Part shown: piece by piece, positions 31,831 through 39,981 of the stretch
How the letters are laid out: each line of letters begins with the position of its first letter
Position numbering within the stretch: the first letter of the stretch is position 1
Source: Lentzea xinjiangensis
Lineage (GTDB): Bacteria; Actinomycetota; Actinomycetes; Mycobacteriales; Pseudonocardiaceae
Reading direction: 5' to 3'
Assembly (NCBI RefSeq): GCF_900110955.1
Contig: NZ_FOFR01000002.1
Coordinates: 124,001 to 188,000 of the forward strand
Length of the DNA stretch: 64,000 bases
The notes under the pieces: generated by a model
Told to the model about the DNA's origin: nothing
What the model saw: the letters and a program-made list of their open reading frames with translations, nothing else
The model's database searches: none
Translations under genes and position numbers: made by a program

Positions 31831-32932
31831 CGTCCCAGGTGAACGGCGTGCCGTGGCCCCCGCCGTGGCCGAGGTTCAGCGAGATCCCCGCGGGCCAGAG
31901 CTTGAGCAGCAGCTCGAACCGGTAGTCGTCGCCGTCCGTGCGGCGCGGCTCGAACACCAGCAGCGCCAGCGGCGTCTTGGCCGTCGCCCTCGCCGCCGCG
32001 TCGGCCAGCACGGCCCTGCCCATCGCCCGGTCGGCGGGCGAGACGTACTGCCACACCACGGAATGCCACACGACGGTCAGCACGTCGCGTTCGACGCGGG
32101 CGAGCTGCCTCGCGAGCCACTCGGGCCCCGCCGACCTCTCCACCCGCACCGGGTCGGTCGCGGCGAGGTCGAGCGCGTCGCGCAGCCGGTTCCACCGCGC
32201 GAGCTGGTCGGCCCAGACGAACGAGCTCAGGTGCAGCCGTCCGTCCTCAGTGGACACGTCGACCGGGTTGAGGTCGCAGCCGGCCCGCCCGACGACCCGC
32301 AGCCGGTGGGTCAGGTCGGCGGGCGGCCGGCCGGTCCACTCGGGGTCGAGCACGAGGAGGCTGTCCGGGTCGCCGAGCACGGTGTCGTCGAGCCGGTAGG
32401 CGACGTGGTGCGGGCGCAGGTTGAGCCCGCCGCTCGCGCCGACCTCGAGCAGCCGCACGCAGAACGGCACCTGCCTGCCCGCCGCCTTCGCGGCCTCCTG
32501 CGCCGCGACCAGCAGGCCGCCGTAGAGGGGCGCGCTGCGGCCGGGTTCGTTGGTCTGCACCACCGCGGCGGCGATGCGGTGCCGGAGGAGGTCCGCGTGC
32601 TGTTCGAGGGCGGGCAGCGCGTCCTCCCACAGCGTCGGCAGGTGCGGCTGGCCGCCGACGGACGGGTAGTGCTTCGCGAGGTCCGGCGCACGTCCTTCGA
32701 GCACGAGCCGGTGGACGGCGCCCGCGAACCGCAGACCGGGCACCGCGCCCTCCCGGTCGCGTTCGGAGCCCGCCATGATCCGGGTCGTGACGCCGCCCCG
32801 CCGGAGGTCGCCGGCGGCGTCGTCGAGGAGCCGCTGGGTCAGCGGACTGCGGTCGCGGCATCCGCGGGCGGCCGCGGCGAACAGCTCGGCAAGCACGGTG
32901 CCGACGCTAGTGGCAGCACTGCCCCGCGTCAT
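31814..32932 (-). CDS. DUF2332 family protein (second paralogue)
   Basis: A 372-residue member of DUF2332. Diagnostic matches to the copy at 28428-29423 are KHYPSVGGQPHLPTLW, VVQTNEPGRSAPLYGGLL, LLEVGASGGLNLRPHHVAYR and LSSFVWADQLARWNRLRDAL. GASGGLNL is a glycine-rich loop seen in most DUF2332 proteins and suggests nucleotide or SAM binding; the other copy has a divergent version (AATTAGLLLG), so this may be the active one. ATG at 32932 is used, but a GTG at 32896 is possible. Divergent from the metallophosphatase gene. Function unproven. Confidence 0.83.
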   Translation of the reverse strand: MTRGSAATSVGTVLAELFAAAARGCRDRSPLTQRLLDDAAGDLRRGGVTTRIMAGSERDREGAVPGLRFAGAVHRLVLEGRAPDLAKHYPSVGGQPHLPTLWEDALPALEQHADLLRHRIAAAVVQTNEPGRSAPLYGGLLVAAQEAAKAAGRQVPFCVRLLEVGASGGLNLRPHHVAYRLDDTVLGDPDSLLVLDPEWTGRPPADLTHRLRVVGRAGCDLNPVDVSTEDGRLHLSSFVWADQLARWNRLRDALDLAATDPVRVERSAGPEWLARQLARVERDVLTVVWHSVVWQYVSPADRAMGRAVLADAAARATAKTPLALLVFEPRRTDGDDYRFELLLKLWPAGISLNLGHGGGHGTPFTWDVTPWE

Positions 32933-32960
32933 CCGCAGCGGGCCTCATTACGCTGCTGGA

Positions 32961-33632
32961 ATGGTTCGAGTGCTCGCAGTGGCGGACGAGGTGGTGGAGC
33001 AGCTGTGGTCCGCACAGGTGCACCAGCACGCCGGGGTGGACCTGGTGCTCGCGGCGGGCGACCTGCCGTTCGACTACCTGGAGTTCCTCGCCGACGCGCT
33101 GGACAAGCCGCTGGTGTTCGTGCCGGGCAACCACGACGCGGACCTCTCCGGCTACTCGAACGTGCGCGGCCTGTGGACCAAGGCGGGCGTTCCGGTGCGC
33201 TGGCCGGGACCACCCGGCGCGGTGAACGCGGACGAACGCGTGGTCGACGTCGCCGGCCTGCGCATCGCGGGCCTCGGTGGTTCGATCCGCTACAACAAGG
33301 GCCCGAACCAGTGGACGGAGCGGCAGCAGGCCCGCCGCGCCCGCCGGGTGTCCCGGCTGGCCGGGTGGCGCAGGCTGCGGGACGGACGTGGCGTGGACGT
33401 GCTGCTGACCCACTCACCGCCGTTGAACTGCGGCGACGAGCCCGACGCACCGCACCGCGGCTTCGAGTGCCTCCACGGCCTGGTCTCGCGGCTTCAGCCT
33501 CCGTTCATGCTGCACGGTCACATTCATCCGCACGGCGTACCGCGGCCGGACCGCGTCTTGGGCGCGACCCGCGTCGTCAACGTCGTCGGGTACAAGGTGC
33601 TGGACCTTCCGGGAGGTCGCGATGAGACGTGA
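32961..33632 (+). CDS. Metallophosphoesterase
   Basis: A 223-residue calcineurin-like metallophosphoesterase. The metal-binding set is reduced at the front: VRVLAVADEVVEQLW replaces the canonical D-x-H, then LAAGDLPFDYLEFL (GD), VFVPGNHDADL (GNHD), LLTHSPPLNC (H) and MLHGHIHPHG (GHxH). ATG at 32961 (MVRVLAVADE) follows GCTGGA. The 3' end overlaps the ParB-like gene start by 11 bases, so the pair is coupled. The substrate is unknown. The missing first histidine is worth checking against the family. Confidence 0.85.
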   Translation: MVRVLAVADEVVEQLWSAQVHQHAGVDLVLAAGDLPFDYLEFLADALDKPLVFVPGNHDADLSGYSNVRGLWTKAGVPVRWPGPPGAVNADERVVDVAGLRIAGLGGSIRYNKGPNQWTERQQARRARRVSRLAGWRRLRDGRGVDVLLTHSPPLNCGDEPDAPHRGFECLHGLVSRLQPPFMLHGHIHPHGVPRPDRVLGATRVVNVVGYKVLDLPGGRDET

Positions 33633-34482
33633 CACAGGCTTTCCCGTGGCCGACGCCGAGAACGACTTCCTGCGCGCCCGCCGCCGCCAGGTGATGTCGC
33701 GCCTCGCCGCCTGGCTGCGCCGCGAGCCCGACGACGTGAACATCATGCTGCCGTTCCACGAGGTCGTGGACGCGCTCGGCATGGTGTCGGAGAAGCGCCT
33801 GGGCCTGCAGTCGATCCGGCTCGACTCGATCGTGGGCAGCGTCGACCGCACCCGCGACTTCGACCGCCGCTTCCGCCCGACGTCGGGCCGCGTGCGCGAG
33901 CGCTGGCAACGCCTGGCCCTGGCCACGCGCCGCGGCGAGAGCGTGCCGCCGATCGAGGTGTACCGGATCGGCGAGCTGCACTTCATCATCGACGGCCACC
34001 ACCGCGTCTCCGTGGCGCACGCGCTGGGCCTGTCGGTGATCGACGCCTACGTGACCCAGGTGATCACCCGCGTGAACGCCGCCGGCATCCGCTACCGCGG
34101 CGACCTGATCGTGAAGGACTACCGGCGGCTGTTCCTGGACCGCGTGCCGCTGACCGGCGAGGCCCGTGCCGCGGTGCTGCTGTCGGACCCGTGGGACTAC
34201 GCCGAGCTGGGCGAGCACGTCGAGGCGTGGGGTTTCCGGCTGATGCAGGACACGGGCACCTTCCTGGACCGCACCGAGGTCGCCCGCCGGTGGTACGCCG
34301 ACGAGTACAAGCCGGTCGTGGCGATGCTGCGGCAGGCGGACATGATCGGCGACCGGACCGAGACCGAGGCCTACATGTGGGTGGCGGCCGAGCGGTACCG
34401 GCTCATGCGCACGCACCGCTGGGACGCCGACGTGATCAACACCGTCCGCGAGGAGACCCGGCCGCACGGGCGCCGTGGCTAG
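33622..34482 (+). CDS. ParB/sulfiredoxin-fold protein
   Basis: A 286-residue protein whose middle part matches the ParB N-terminal/sulfiredoxin fold. RGESVPPIEVYRIGELHFII is followed by DGHHRVSVAHALG (about 130-143), the DGHHR phosphate-binding motif shared with CTP-binding ParB and Srx. Before it are a basic helix (ARRRQVMSRLAAWLRRE) and LPFHEVVDALG. After it is a helical C-terminus of 130 residues without a recognisable helix-turn-helix, so classical parS binding is unlikely. It overlaps the metallophosphatase gene and is probably a nucleotide-binding partner. Far from any parA or origin. Confidence 0.8.
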   Translation: MRRDTGFPVADAENDFLRARRRQVMSRLAAWLRREPDDVNIMLPFHEVVDALGMVSEKRLGLQSIRLDSIVGSVDRTRDFDRRFRPTSGRVRERWQRLALATRRGESVPPIEVYRIGELHFIIDGHHRVSVAHALGLSVIDAYVTQVITRVNAAGIRYRGDLIVKDYRRLFLDRVPLTGEARAAVLLSDPWDYAELGEHVEAWGFRLMQDTGTFLDRTEVARRWYADEYKPVVAMLRQADMIGDRTETEAYMWVAAERYRLMRTHRWDADVINTVREETRPHGRRG

Positions 34483-34826
34483 CGTTCGACGGCCTCGCGG
34501 TTCGTTCACCGGACGCGGGGACTCGGCGAAGACCCGCCGGGTGCGGTGGAACCCGCTCGGTGAACGGCCGGGGGCGCGGGCCGCCGCGAGCACGCTTCGG
34601 GCAGCGCGTGCGAGTCGCGCGTGTGCGCCACCCGTCGCACGGATTGACCGGCGTCGGGACGACTGCCGGCTTGGGCACGGTGAAAGCCACTCGGTGAACG
34701 GCCTCGGCCGGGGGCGCGGGCCGCCGCGAGCACGCTTCGGGCAGCGCGCACGACCGGCACGTGAGCCCACCCGTCACACGGACTCATCGGCCGCCAGAAC
34801 CACCACCCGGCCCGGCGAGCCCCGGC
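34483..34826. repeat. Gene-free stretch with a 140-bp imperfect tandem repeat
   Basis: Between the convergent ParB-like gene and membrane-protein gene there is no credible ORF. The stretch holds two copies of a unit about 140 bp long: a 43-bp core is identical at 34566-34608 and 34706-34748, and similarity continues on both sides. CGGTGAACGG precedes each core (34558-34567 and 34692-34701, with a 6-bp length difference between). The following part shares CCACCCGTC.CACGGA. The core is very GC-rich and contains GGGCGCGGGCCGCCGCG. Possibly a duplicated structured RNA or terminator region. Confidence 0.8.
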
Positions 34827-35819
34827 TCACCGCGGCGCCACCCGCGGCCCGTCCACCTCGGGCAGCGGCCGCGCCTGGTCCAACACCTCGTCGGTGTACT
34901 TGTCCAGCAGCCGGGTGCCGATCTGCTGCGCGTACCCGAAGATCACCGCCCACAGCAGCAACGCCGCCGCCGACGGGATCCCGATCAGCCCGCTCGTCAC
35001 GCCGGCGCCGAGCGCGAGGATGCCCACCACCGCCAGCGCCGCACCGAGCATGATCTTGATCAGGGCCTGGTAGCCGATCATCACGTACGGCGAGAGCGAC
35101 GGCCGGCGGCGCAGGAGCAGGACCACGGCGGCGAGCACCGCGCCGAACGAGCCGAGCACCTGCACCAGCCACACGTCCACGCCGGACGCCTTCGCCGTGC
35201 CGCCGGGGCAGACCGTGGGCAGTGCGTTCTCCTTCGGGTCGACGCACAGCGGGATGATGCCCGGCTTCACGATGCCGACGACGCCCAGCACGGTGTTGAT
35301 CACGAACAGCACCAGCGAGGCGGCGATCAGCTTGTTGCGCAGGGCCCTGGAACCGGCGTGCGCGAAGTCCGAGTTGTCGTAGGCCGCGCGCAGGGCGTCC
35401 ACCACGATCGCGCGCTCCACGGCGGGGGCGGACTCCCCCGGCCGCAGGGCTTCCAGGGCGCGGCGGCGGGGGTCGTCGTCGTCGAGGTACTGCGCCACGC
35501 GGGCCCGCAGGCCGGGGAGCCTGCCCAGGAAACCGCGCTCCGCCGAGATCGTCGCCACCTCGGCCTCGTGCAGGGCGCGCCAGGCCCGTTCGATGTACCA
35601 GCCCGACCACCACGACGGCAGCATGCGCCACCACGGCTCGCGGTCGCTCAGCATCGCCTCCACCACCGCCGCCTGTTCTTCGGCGGTGCGACGCCAGACG
35701 TCGCCCTCCGGATCGACGGGATCCGGCGGGCCGAGGGCAGCCAGATCCGCGCGGACCCGGTCCAACCGGGACTGCACGACGAGTCGCCAGTCGGTGACTC
35801 TGGGTTTGCGCTCGGGCAT
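34827..35819 (-). CDS. Membrane protein of unknown function (330 aa)
   Basis: A polar N-terminal half of about 165 residues (RVTDWRLVVQSRLDRVRADL, WWRMLPSWWSGWYIERAWRAL, LDDDDPRRRALEALRPGES) is followed by five hydrophobic segments (LIAASLVLFVINTVLGVVGI, VQVLGSFGAVLAAVVLLL, MLGAALAVVGILALGAGV, AALLLWAVIFGYAQQ). A small exposed loop contains two cysteines (IPLCVDPKENALPTVCPGG) that may form a disulfide. No family recognised. ATG at 35819 (MPERKPRVTDW) is the best start; upstream ATGs up to 35903 run into the AT-rich ArsR promoter. Convergent with the repeat region. Confidence 0.72.
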   Translation of the reverse strand: MPERKPRVTDWRLVVQSRLDRVRADLAALGPPDPVDPEGDVWRRTAEEQAAVVEAMLSDREPWWRMLPSWWSGWYIERAWRALHEAEVATISAERGFLGRLPGLRARVAQYLDDDDPRRRALEALRPGESAPAVERAIVVDALRAAYDNSDFAHAGSRALRNKLIAASLVLFVINTVLGVVGIVKPGIIPLCVDPKENALPTVCPGGTAKASGVDVWLVQVLGSFGAVLAAVVLLLRRRPSLSPYVMIGYQALIKIMLGAALAVVGILALGAGVTSGLIGIPSAAALLLWAVIFGYAQQIGTRLLDKYTDEVLDQARPLPEVDGPRVAPR

Positions 35820-35884
35820 GCCCCGATGGTGACAGGCGGTACCGGCATTGTCCGGAGCCATCCGTGTGACGTGCGAAAACAGCA

Positions 35885-35939
35885 TCATAACGACCATATG
35901 CACTGGCGCTTATATACGCTCTAAGTTATAAAACTGAGC
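35885..35939 (+). promoter_or_regulatory. AT-rich promoter/operator before the ArsR gene
   Basis: An unusually AT-rich island in this GC-rich DNA, containing CATATG, TTATATA (35910-35916) and GTTATAAAA (35925-35933), ends directly at the ArsR GTG. The segment GCGCTTATATACGC is a rough inverted repeat and a plausible ArsR operator. Either box could be a -10, and the mRNA may be nearly leaderless. Confidence 0.45.
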
Positions 35940-36242
35940 GTGGATGTCTTCGAAGCCGTCGCCGAACCGAACCGCCGGCACCTCATCGGCCTGCTGGCCG
36001 AACGCGACCGCACGGCCGGTGAGCTGGTGGACAGCCTGCCCGCGCTCACCCAGCCCGCCGTGTCACGTCATCTGCGCGTGCTGCGGGAAGTCGGCCTGGT
36101 CGACGTGCGGCCGGACGGCCAGCGCCGCATCTACGCGCTCAAACCCGATGGGCTGCAACGCATCGACACCTGGATCGCTCCGTACCGCCGCTTCTGGCGC
36201 GACCACCTCGACGCACTGCAACAGCACCTGGAGAACCGATGA
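35940..36242 (+). CDS. ArsR family transcriptional regulator
   Basis: A 100-residue winged-helix regulator (VAEPNRRHLIGLLAERD, AGELVDSLPALTQPAVSRHL, VLREVGLVDVRPDGQRRIYAL) followed by a C-terminal helix (YRRFWRDHLDALQQHLENR). No metal-binding CxC motif is present. This is the sub-type often paired with a START/SRPBCC (AHSA1) gene; that partner follows directly here but is broken. GTG start at 35940 behind an AT-rich promoter. Confidence 0.87.
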   Translation: MDVFEAVAEPNRRHLIGLLAERDRTAGELVDSLPALTQPAVSRHLRVLREVGLVDVRPDGQRRIYALKPDGLQRIDTWIAPYRRFWRDHLDALQQHLENR

Positions 36243-36255
36243 CGACCTCGGCACC

Positions 36256-36966
36256 GTGGCCGTCGACGGCGACCACACGACACTCACGTTCGAGCGCAGG
36301 CTGCCGTTCCCGATCGAGCGCGTCTGGGCGGCCGTCACCGATCCCGCCGAGCACCGGGCCTGGCTCGGCACGACGCACGTCGAGGACGGCACGATCGTCA
36401 TCGAGCCGGAGGACCCGCCCGCGCCGCCGGAGGCCAAGCGCGTCACGGGCCGCGTCCTCACCTGGCAGCCGCCCCGGGACGGGCGCGCGGTCTTCGAACA
36501 CGAGTAGCGGCAGCGGATCGTGGAGGACAGCGTCGTGCGCTACGAGCTCAGGGCCGAGGGCGGCGAGACGCTGCTGACCTTCACTCACCGGGGACGGTCC
36601 GAGCGCAACGCGCTGGGCTTCTCCCCCGGCACGCACGCCTTCCTGGACCGCCTCCAGGCCCACCTGACCGGCGACGACCTCCCGGGCTGGTCCGAGCGCC
36701 ACGCCGAGGTCGCGCCGGCATACCCGGCCTGGCGCCAACGGGGAGGCGCCGCCCGGCCGGGCCGACGCCTCCTCCGGCGGGCTCAGGCGGTCTGCGAGGG
36801 CTCCACCAGCGCGCGGAGCCGGGGAGGCATCCTCTTCTCCAGCCCGTACGGTTCGAGGTGGGCCTGCAACACGCCCGTGAACGCCCGCTCCACCGAAGCG
36901 GTGTCCCAGTTGTCGCTCTCCAGGATCGGCTGCTTGAAGTACGGCTGCCCCACGATGTGGAGCTGA
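36256..36966 (+). pseudogene. SRPBCC (AHSA1/START-like) gene interrupted by an in-frame TAG
   Basis: The frame downstream of ArsR encodes VAVDGDHTTLTFERRLPFPI, ERVWAAVTDPAEHRAWLG and TGRVLTWQPP, typical of AHSA1-type SRPBCC proteins that pair with ArsR. It stops at TAG (36505-36507, after VFEHE) and continues in the same frame with RQRIVEDSVVRYELRAEGGE and LLTFTHRG to WSERHAEVAPAYPAW near 36738. The stop falls where homologues, as I recall them, carry a Trp (TGG), so a single G-to-A change is likely. The original start and stop codons are also unclear: the ATG overlapping the ArsR stop is out of frame, and the frame runs on to 36966 into the convergent SDR gene. Confidence 0.8.
36742..36772. 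terminator. Hairpin between the SRPBCC pseudogene and the SDR gene
   Basis: GGAGGCG / CGCCTCC stem (7 bp) enclosing a second GC-rich pairing (CGGCCGGGCCG), placed in the convergent gap just before the SDR stop codon. Likely a bidirectional terminator. Confidence 0.6.
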
Positions 36967-37670
36967 CGGCCGTTGCAGCGGATGACCTGGCCGGTGATGC
37001 CCTCGGCGCGGTCGGAGAGCAGGAACAGCACCAGCGGCGCCACCTTGCCCGGCGTCCGGTCCGCGGGGATGGCGCGCAGGGACCGCTCCGACTTCCACAC
37101 CATCCGCGTGTGTGCGACGGGGCACACGGCGTTCACGCGGATGCCCTCGGCCTCGAGGTCGAGCGCCCACGAGTAGCTCAACGACGCGACCGCGCCCTTG
37201 GTCGCCGAATAGGTGGCGAGTTTGCGCTGCCCGAAGGACGCGCCGGAGGAAATGTTGATGATGGAACCGCCACCGGACGAACGCATCGCCCGCATCGCCG
37301 CGATTCCGGTGTAGATGACGCCGAGGACGTTCACCTCGACCACCTGCTTGATCGTCTCGGGGTCGTCTTCCCACGGCGCGGTCTCGTAGTTCAGCCCCGC
37401 GTTGTTCACCAATCCGTCGACGCGGCCGAATTCGTCGACGCACAGGTCGACGATCTTCGCCGCCTCGCTCGGGTCCGCCACCGTGTGGTTCGAGGCGACG
37501 GCCCGGCCGCCGTAGCCCCTGATGTGCTCCGCGACCCGTTCCGCCAGGTCACCGTCGTTGTCGTTGACCACCACCGACGCGCCCGCCAGGGCCGCGTGCA
37601 TCGCGTAGGCTTCGCCGAGACCTCGGCCGGCCCCCGTGATGACGACCGCTTTGCCGTCCAGGATCCCCAT
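36783..37670 (-). CDS. Short-chain dehydrogenase/reductase
   Basis: A 295-residue classical SDR. The NAD(P) site is TGAGRGLGEA (about 13-21), followed by NNAG in VDGLVNNAGLN (about 90), the catalytic Ser in SIINISSGASFG and the Tyr/Lys pair in YSATKGAVASLSY (about 155). A C-terminal extension of about 50 residues (YFKQPILESDNWDTASVERA, then HLEPYGLEKRMPPRLRAL) resembles the longer SDRs annotated as hydroxyacyl-CoA or oxoacyl reductases of actinobacteria. ATG at 37670. No partner genes are adjacent, so the substrate is unknown. Acidic residue in VVVNDND suggests NAD rather than NADP. Confidence 0.87.
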   Translation of the reverse strand: MGILDGKAVVITGAGRGLGEAYAMHAALAGASVVVNDNDGDLAERVAEHIRGYGGRAVASNHTVADPSEAAKIVDLCVDEFGRVDGLVNNAGLNYETAPWEDDPETIKQVVEVNVLGVIYTGIAAMRAMRSSGGGSIINISSGASFGQRKLATYSATKGAVASLSYSWALDLEAEGIRVNAVCPVAHTRMVWKSERSLRAIPADRTPGKVAPLVLFLLSDRAEGITGQVIRCNGRQLHIVGQPYFKQPILESDNWDTASVERAFTGVLQAHLEPYGLEKRMPPRLRALVEPSQTA

Positions 37671-37897
37671 TGCACGCTCTCTTTCTCACTCGGCGGCGGC
37701 TTTCCCGGACCCCCCTGTGGTCCCGCGCCCGCCTTCGACAAGCGTGCGGGACTAATCGTCGTCCCGAAGTGCACGTTTCGTCGAGACGTCGCTGCCGAGC
37801 GCCCAATGGCGAAAGGATTTCGGCCCGGCAGATGGCCCCGACTAGTCGGCCCTTCCACCCCAGAGTCTTTCGCCCTAACCCGAACGAGTGACAAAAA

Positions 37898-37929
37898 CGG
37901 GCCGCCCTCCCGACTGGGAAGGCGGCCCG
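37898..37929 (-). terminator. Rho-independent terminator of the sug operon
   Basis: A 9-bp stem (CGGGCCGCC / GGCGGCCCG) with an inner TCCC/GGGA pairing is followed, on the reverse strand, by CCCGTTTTTGT. This is a textbook U-run terminator 14 bp after the sugC stop. Confidence 0.9.
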
Positions 37930-37942
37930 CTTTATCGAGAAT

Positions 37943-39127
37943 TCACCGTTCCGTGTAAGTCAGGTTCCTGCCGCTCGCCGGGTCGAAGAGCTGGACCTTG
38001 TCCGCGTCGAACCAGATCTCCGACGAGGCGCCCTCCACCGCGCCGGACGCCGACGACAGGCGCGTCACGAGCGAGATGCCGTCGCCCGGCACGTCGTCCG
38101 ACCCCGCGTCCGCCGCGAGCTCCTGGAGCTCGGCCGAGGCCGCCTGCTCGCCCGTGAGGTTGAAGTAGGCGTACTTGTCCGAGCCCATCGACTCCAGCAC
38201 GTCCACCTGGTGCGTGAACTTGCCGCCCGACGACAGCGCCGCCGCGTCGACCAGCGCCGCGTCCTCGAAGTGCTCGGGGCGGATGCCCATGATCACCTCG
38301 CGGGGCGCGTCGGCGCCCTCCAGCAGCTGCCGCACCCGGTCCGTCAGCGGCACGTCGCCGAGCACGGTCCGCAGCGAGCCGTTCTCGAGCGACGCGGGCA
38401 CGAAGTTCATCGACGGGGAGCCGATGAAGCCCGCGACGAACAGGTTCGCCGGCTGGTCGTAGAGGAACTGCGGCGCGCCGATCTGCTGCACGACACCGCC
38501 GCGCATGACGACGACCCGGTCGCCGAGGGTCATCGCCTCGGTCTGGTCGTGCGTCACGTAGACGGTGGTCGTGCCGAGCTGCTTCTGCAGGCGCGACACC
38601 GAGGTGCGCATCTGCACGCGCAACTTGGCGTCCAGGTTGGACAGCGGCTCGTCCATCAGGAACGCCTTGGGGTTGCGCACGATCGCGCGCCCCATCGCCA
38701 CGCGCTGCCGCTGGCCACCGGACAGGTTGGACGGCTTGCGGTCGAGGTGCTGCGCGAGGTCGAGGATCTCCGCGGCCTCCTTGACCTTCTTCTCCACGGT
38801 CGCGTTGTCCACCTTGGCCAGCCGCAACGGGAAGGCCATGTTCTCCTTGACCGTCATGTGCGGGTACAGCGCGTAGGACTGGAACACCATCGCGATGTCG
38901 CGGTCCTTGGGCGCCTTCTCGTTGACGCGCTGCCCGCCGATGCGCAGCTCGCCGTCGGTGATGTCCTCCAGGCCCGCGATCATGTTGAGGGTGGTGGACT
39001 TCCCGCAGCCGGACGGTCCGACCAGGATGATGAACTCGCCGTCGGCGATCTCGAGGTTGACCTCCTGCACGGCCAGCGCGCCGTCGGGGTACCTCTTGGT
39101 CACCTTGTCCAGAACGATCTCTGCCAT
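37943..39127 (-). CDS. sugC: ABC transporter ATP-binding protein (SugC/MsiK type)
   Basis: ATPase that powers the sugar importer encoded upstream. The 394 residues show Walker A GPSGCGKST (about 38-46), Q-loop MVFQSYALYPHMT, signature LSGGQRQR (about 135), Walker B FLMDEPLSNLDAK and the switch His in YVTHDQTEAM. A C-terminal regulatory (TOBE/OB) domain follows (IMGIRPEHF). Last gene of the lpqY-sugA-sugB-sugC order known from M. tuberculosis, where the system imports trehalose; it starts eight bases after sugB. A U-run terminator lies just downstream. SugC-type ATPases may also serve other sugar permeases. Confidence 0.93.
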   Translation of the reverse strand: MAEIVLDKVTKRYPDGALAVQEVNLEIADGEFIILVGPSGCGKSTTLNMIAGLEDITDGELRIGGQRVNEKAPKDRDIAMVFQSYALYPHMTVKENMAFPLRLAKVDNATVEKKVKEAAEILDLAQHLDRKPSNLSGGQRQRVAMGRAIVRNPKAFLMDEPLSNLDAKLRVQMRTSVSRLQKQLGTTTVYVTHDQTEAMTLGDRVVVMRGGVVQQIGAPQFLYDQPANLFVAGFIGSPSMNFVPASLENGSLRTVLGDVPLTDRVRQLLEGADAPREVIMGIRPEHFEDAALVDAAALSSGGKFTHQVDVLESMGSDKYAYFNLTGEQAASAELQELAADAGSDDVPGDGISLVTRLSSASGAVEGASSEIWFDADKVQLFDPASGRNLTYTER

Positions 39128-39135
39128 TGGTCAAC

Positions 39136-39981
39136 TCACCCCTTGACGGCGCCGGAGGTCAGGCCGGCGACGATCCGGCGCTGGAAGAACAACACGAAGA
39201 GGATGATCGGGATGGTGATCACGACGGCGGCCGCCGCGATCGATCCCGCCGGGTCCTCGAACTGCGAGCTGCCGGTGAAGAACGACAGCGCCACCGGCAC
39301 GGTCCGCGACTGCTCGGTCGAGGTGAGCGAGATCGCGAACAGGAAGTCGTTCCAGCAGAAGATGAACACCAGGATCGCCGTCGTGAACACGCCCGGCGCG
39401 GCCAGCGGCGCGATGACGCGGCGGAACGCCTGCCCCGGCGTCGCTCCGTCCATCTTCGCCGCCTTCTCGAGCTCCCAGGGGATCTCGCGGAAGAACGCCG
39501 ACAGGGTGTAGATCGCGAGCGGTAGCGCGAACGTGATGTACGGCAGGATCAGGCCTGGCCACGTGTCGAACAGCCCGAGCGAGCGCTCGATCTCGAACAA
39601 CGGGGACACCAGCGAGACCTGCGGGAACATCGCGATCAGCAGCGAGACGCCCACCAGCAGGTTCTTGCCGGGGAAGTCCAGCCTGGCGATGGCGTAGGCG
39701 GCCATCGTGCCGAACACCACGGCGATCGCGGTCGCGATGATCGCGATGCCGATCGAGTTGACCAGCGCCCTGGTGAACTCCGACGTCGAGAAGATGTTCC
39801 GGTAGTTCTCCAGACTCCACTCGCGCGGGATGAAGTTGCCGTCGGCCAGCGTCGCCGACGACTTGAACGACAGCGACACGATCCACAGCACCGGGAACAG
39901 CGCGTAGATCACGACGACCGCGTTGAGCAGGCCCCACCCGACCTTCTTGCCGGTGGTCTCCGCTCCTCCGATGCCCGCCAT
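39136..39981 (-). CDS. sugB: ABC transporter permease (SugB type)
   Basis: A 281-residue MalG-like inner-membrane permease with six hydrophobic segments. The EAA loop that contacts the ATPase is [17 protein letters not shown] (about 185-200), followed by [16 protein letters not shown]-like sequence ([13 protein letters not shown]) near 230 is typical of MalG permeases. Its ATG overlaps the sugA stop (ATGA). It would form a heterodimer with SugA to import a disaccharide, most likely trehalose given the operon order. Confidence 0.93.
   Translation of the reverse strand: MAGIGGAETTGKKVGWGLLNAVVVIYALFPVLWIVSLSFKSSATLADGNFIPREWSLENYRNIFSTSEFTRALVNSIGIAIIATAIAVVFGTMAAYAIARLDFPGKNLLVGVSLLIAMFPQVSLVSPLFEIERSLGLFDTWPGLILPYITFALPLAIYTLSAFFREIPWELEKAAKMDGATPGQAFRRVIAPLAAPGVFTTAILVFIFCWNDFLFAISLTSTEQSRTVPVALSFFTGSSQFEDPAGSIAAAAVVITIPIILFVLFFQRRIVAGLTSGAVKG

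Noticed and set aside
33622..34482. Chromosome-partitioning ParB/origin region
   Set aside because: No parA, parS-like repeats or DnaA boxes nearby and no C-terminal helix-turn-helix; only the nucleotide-binding fold is shared.
34552..34748. CRISPR array
   Set aside because: Only two long (140-bp) imperfect copies, no regular short repeats or spacers and no cas genes.
36239..36577. ORF starting at the ATG that overlaps the ArsR stop
   Set aside because: It is in a frame that yields Arg/Ser/Thr-rich nonsense; the SRPBCC motifs are in another frame.
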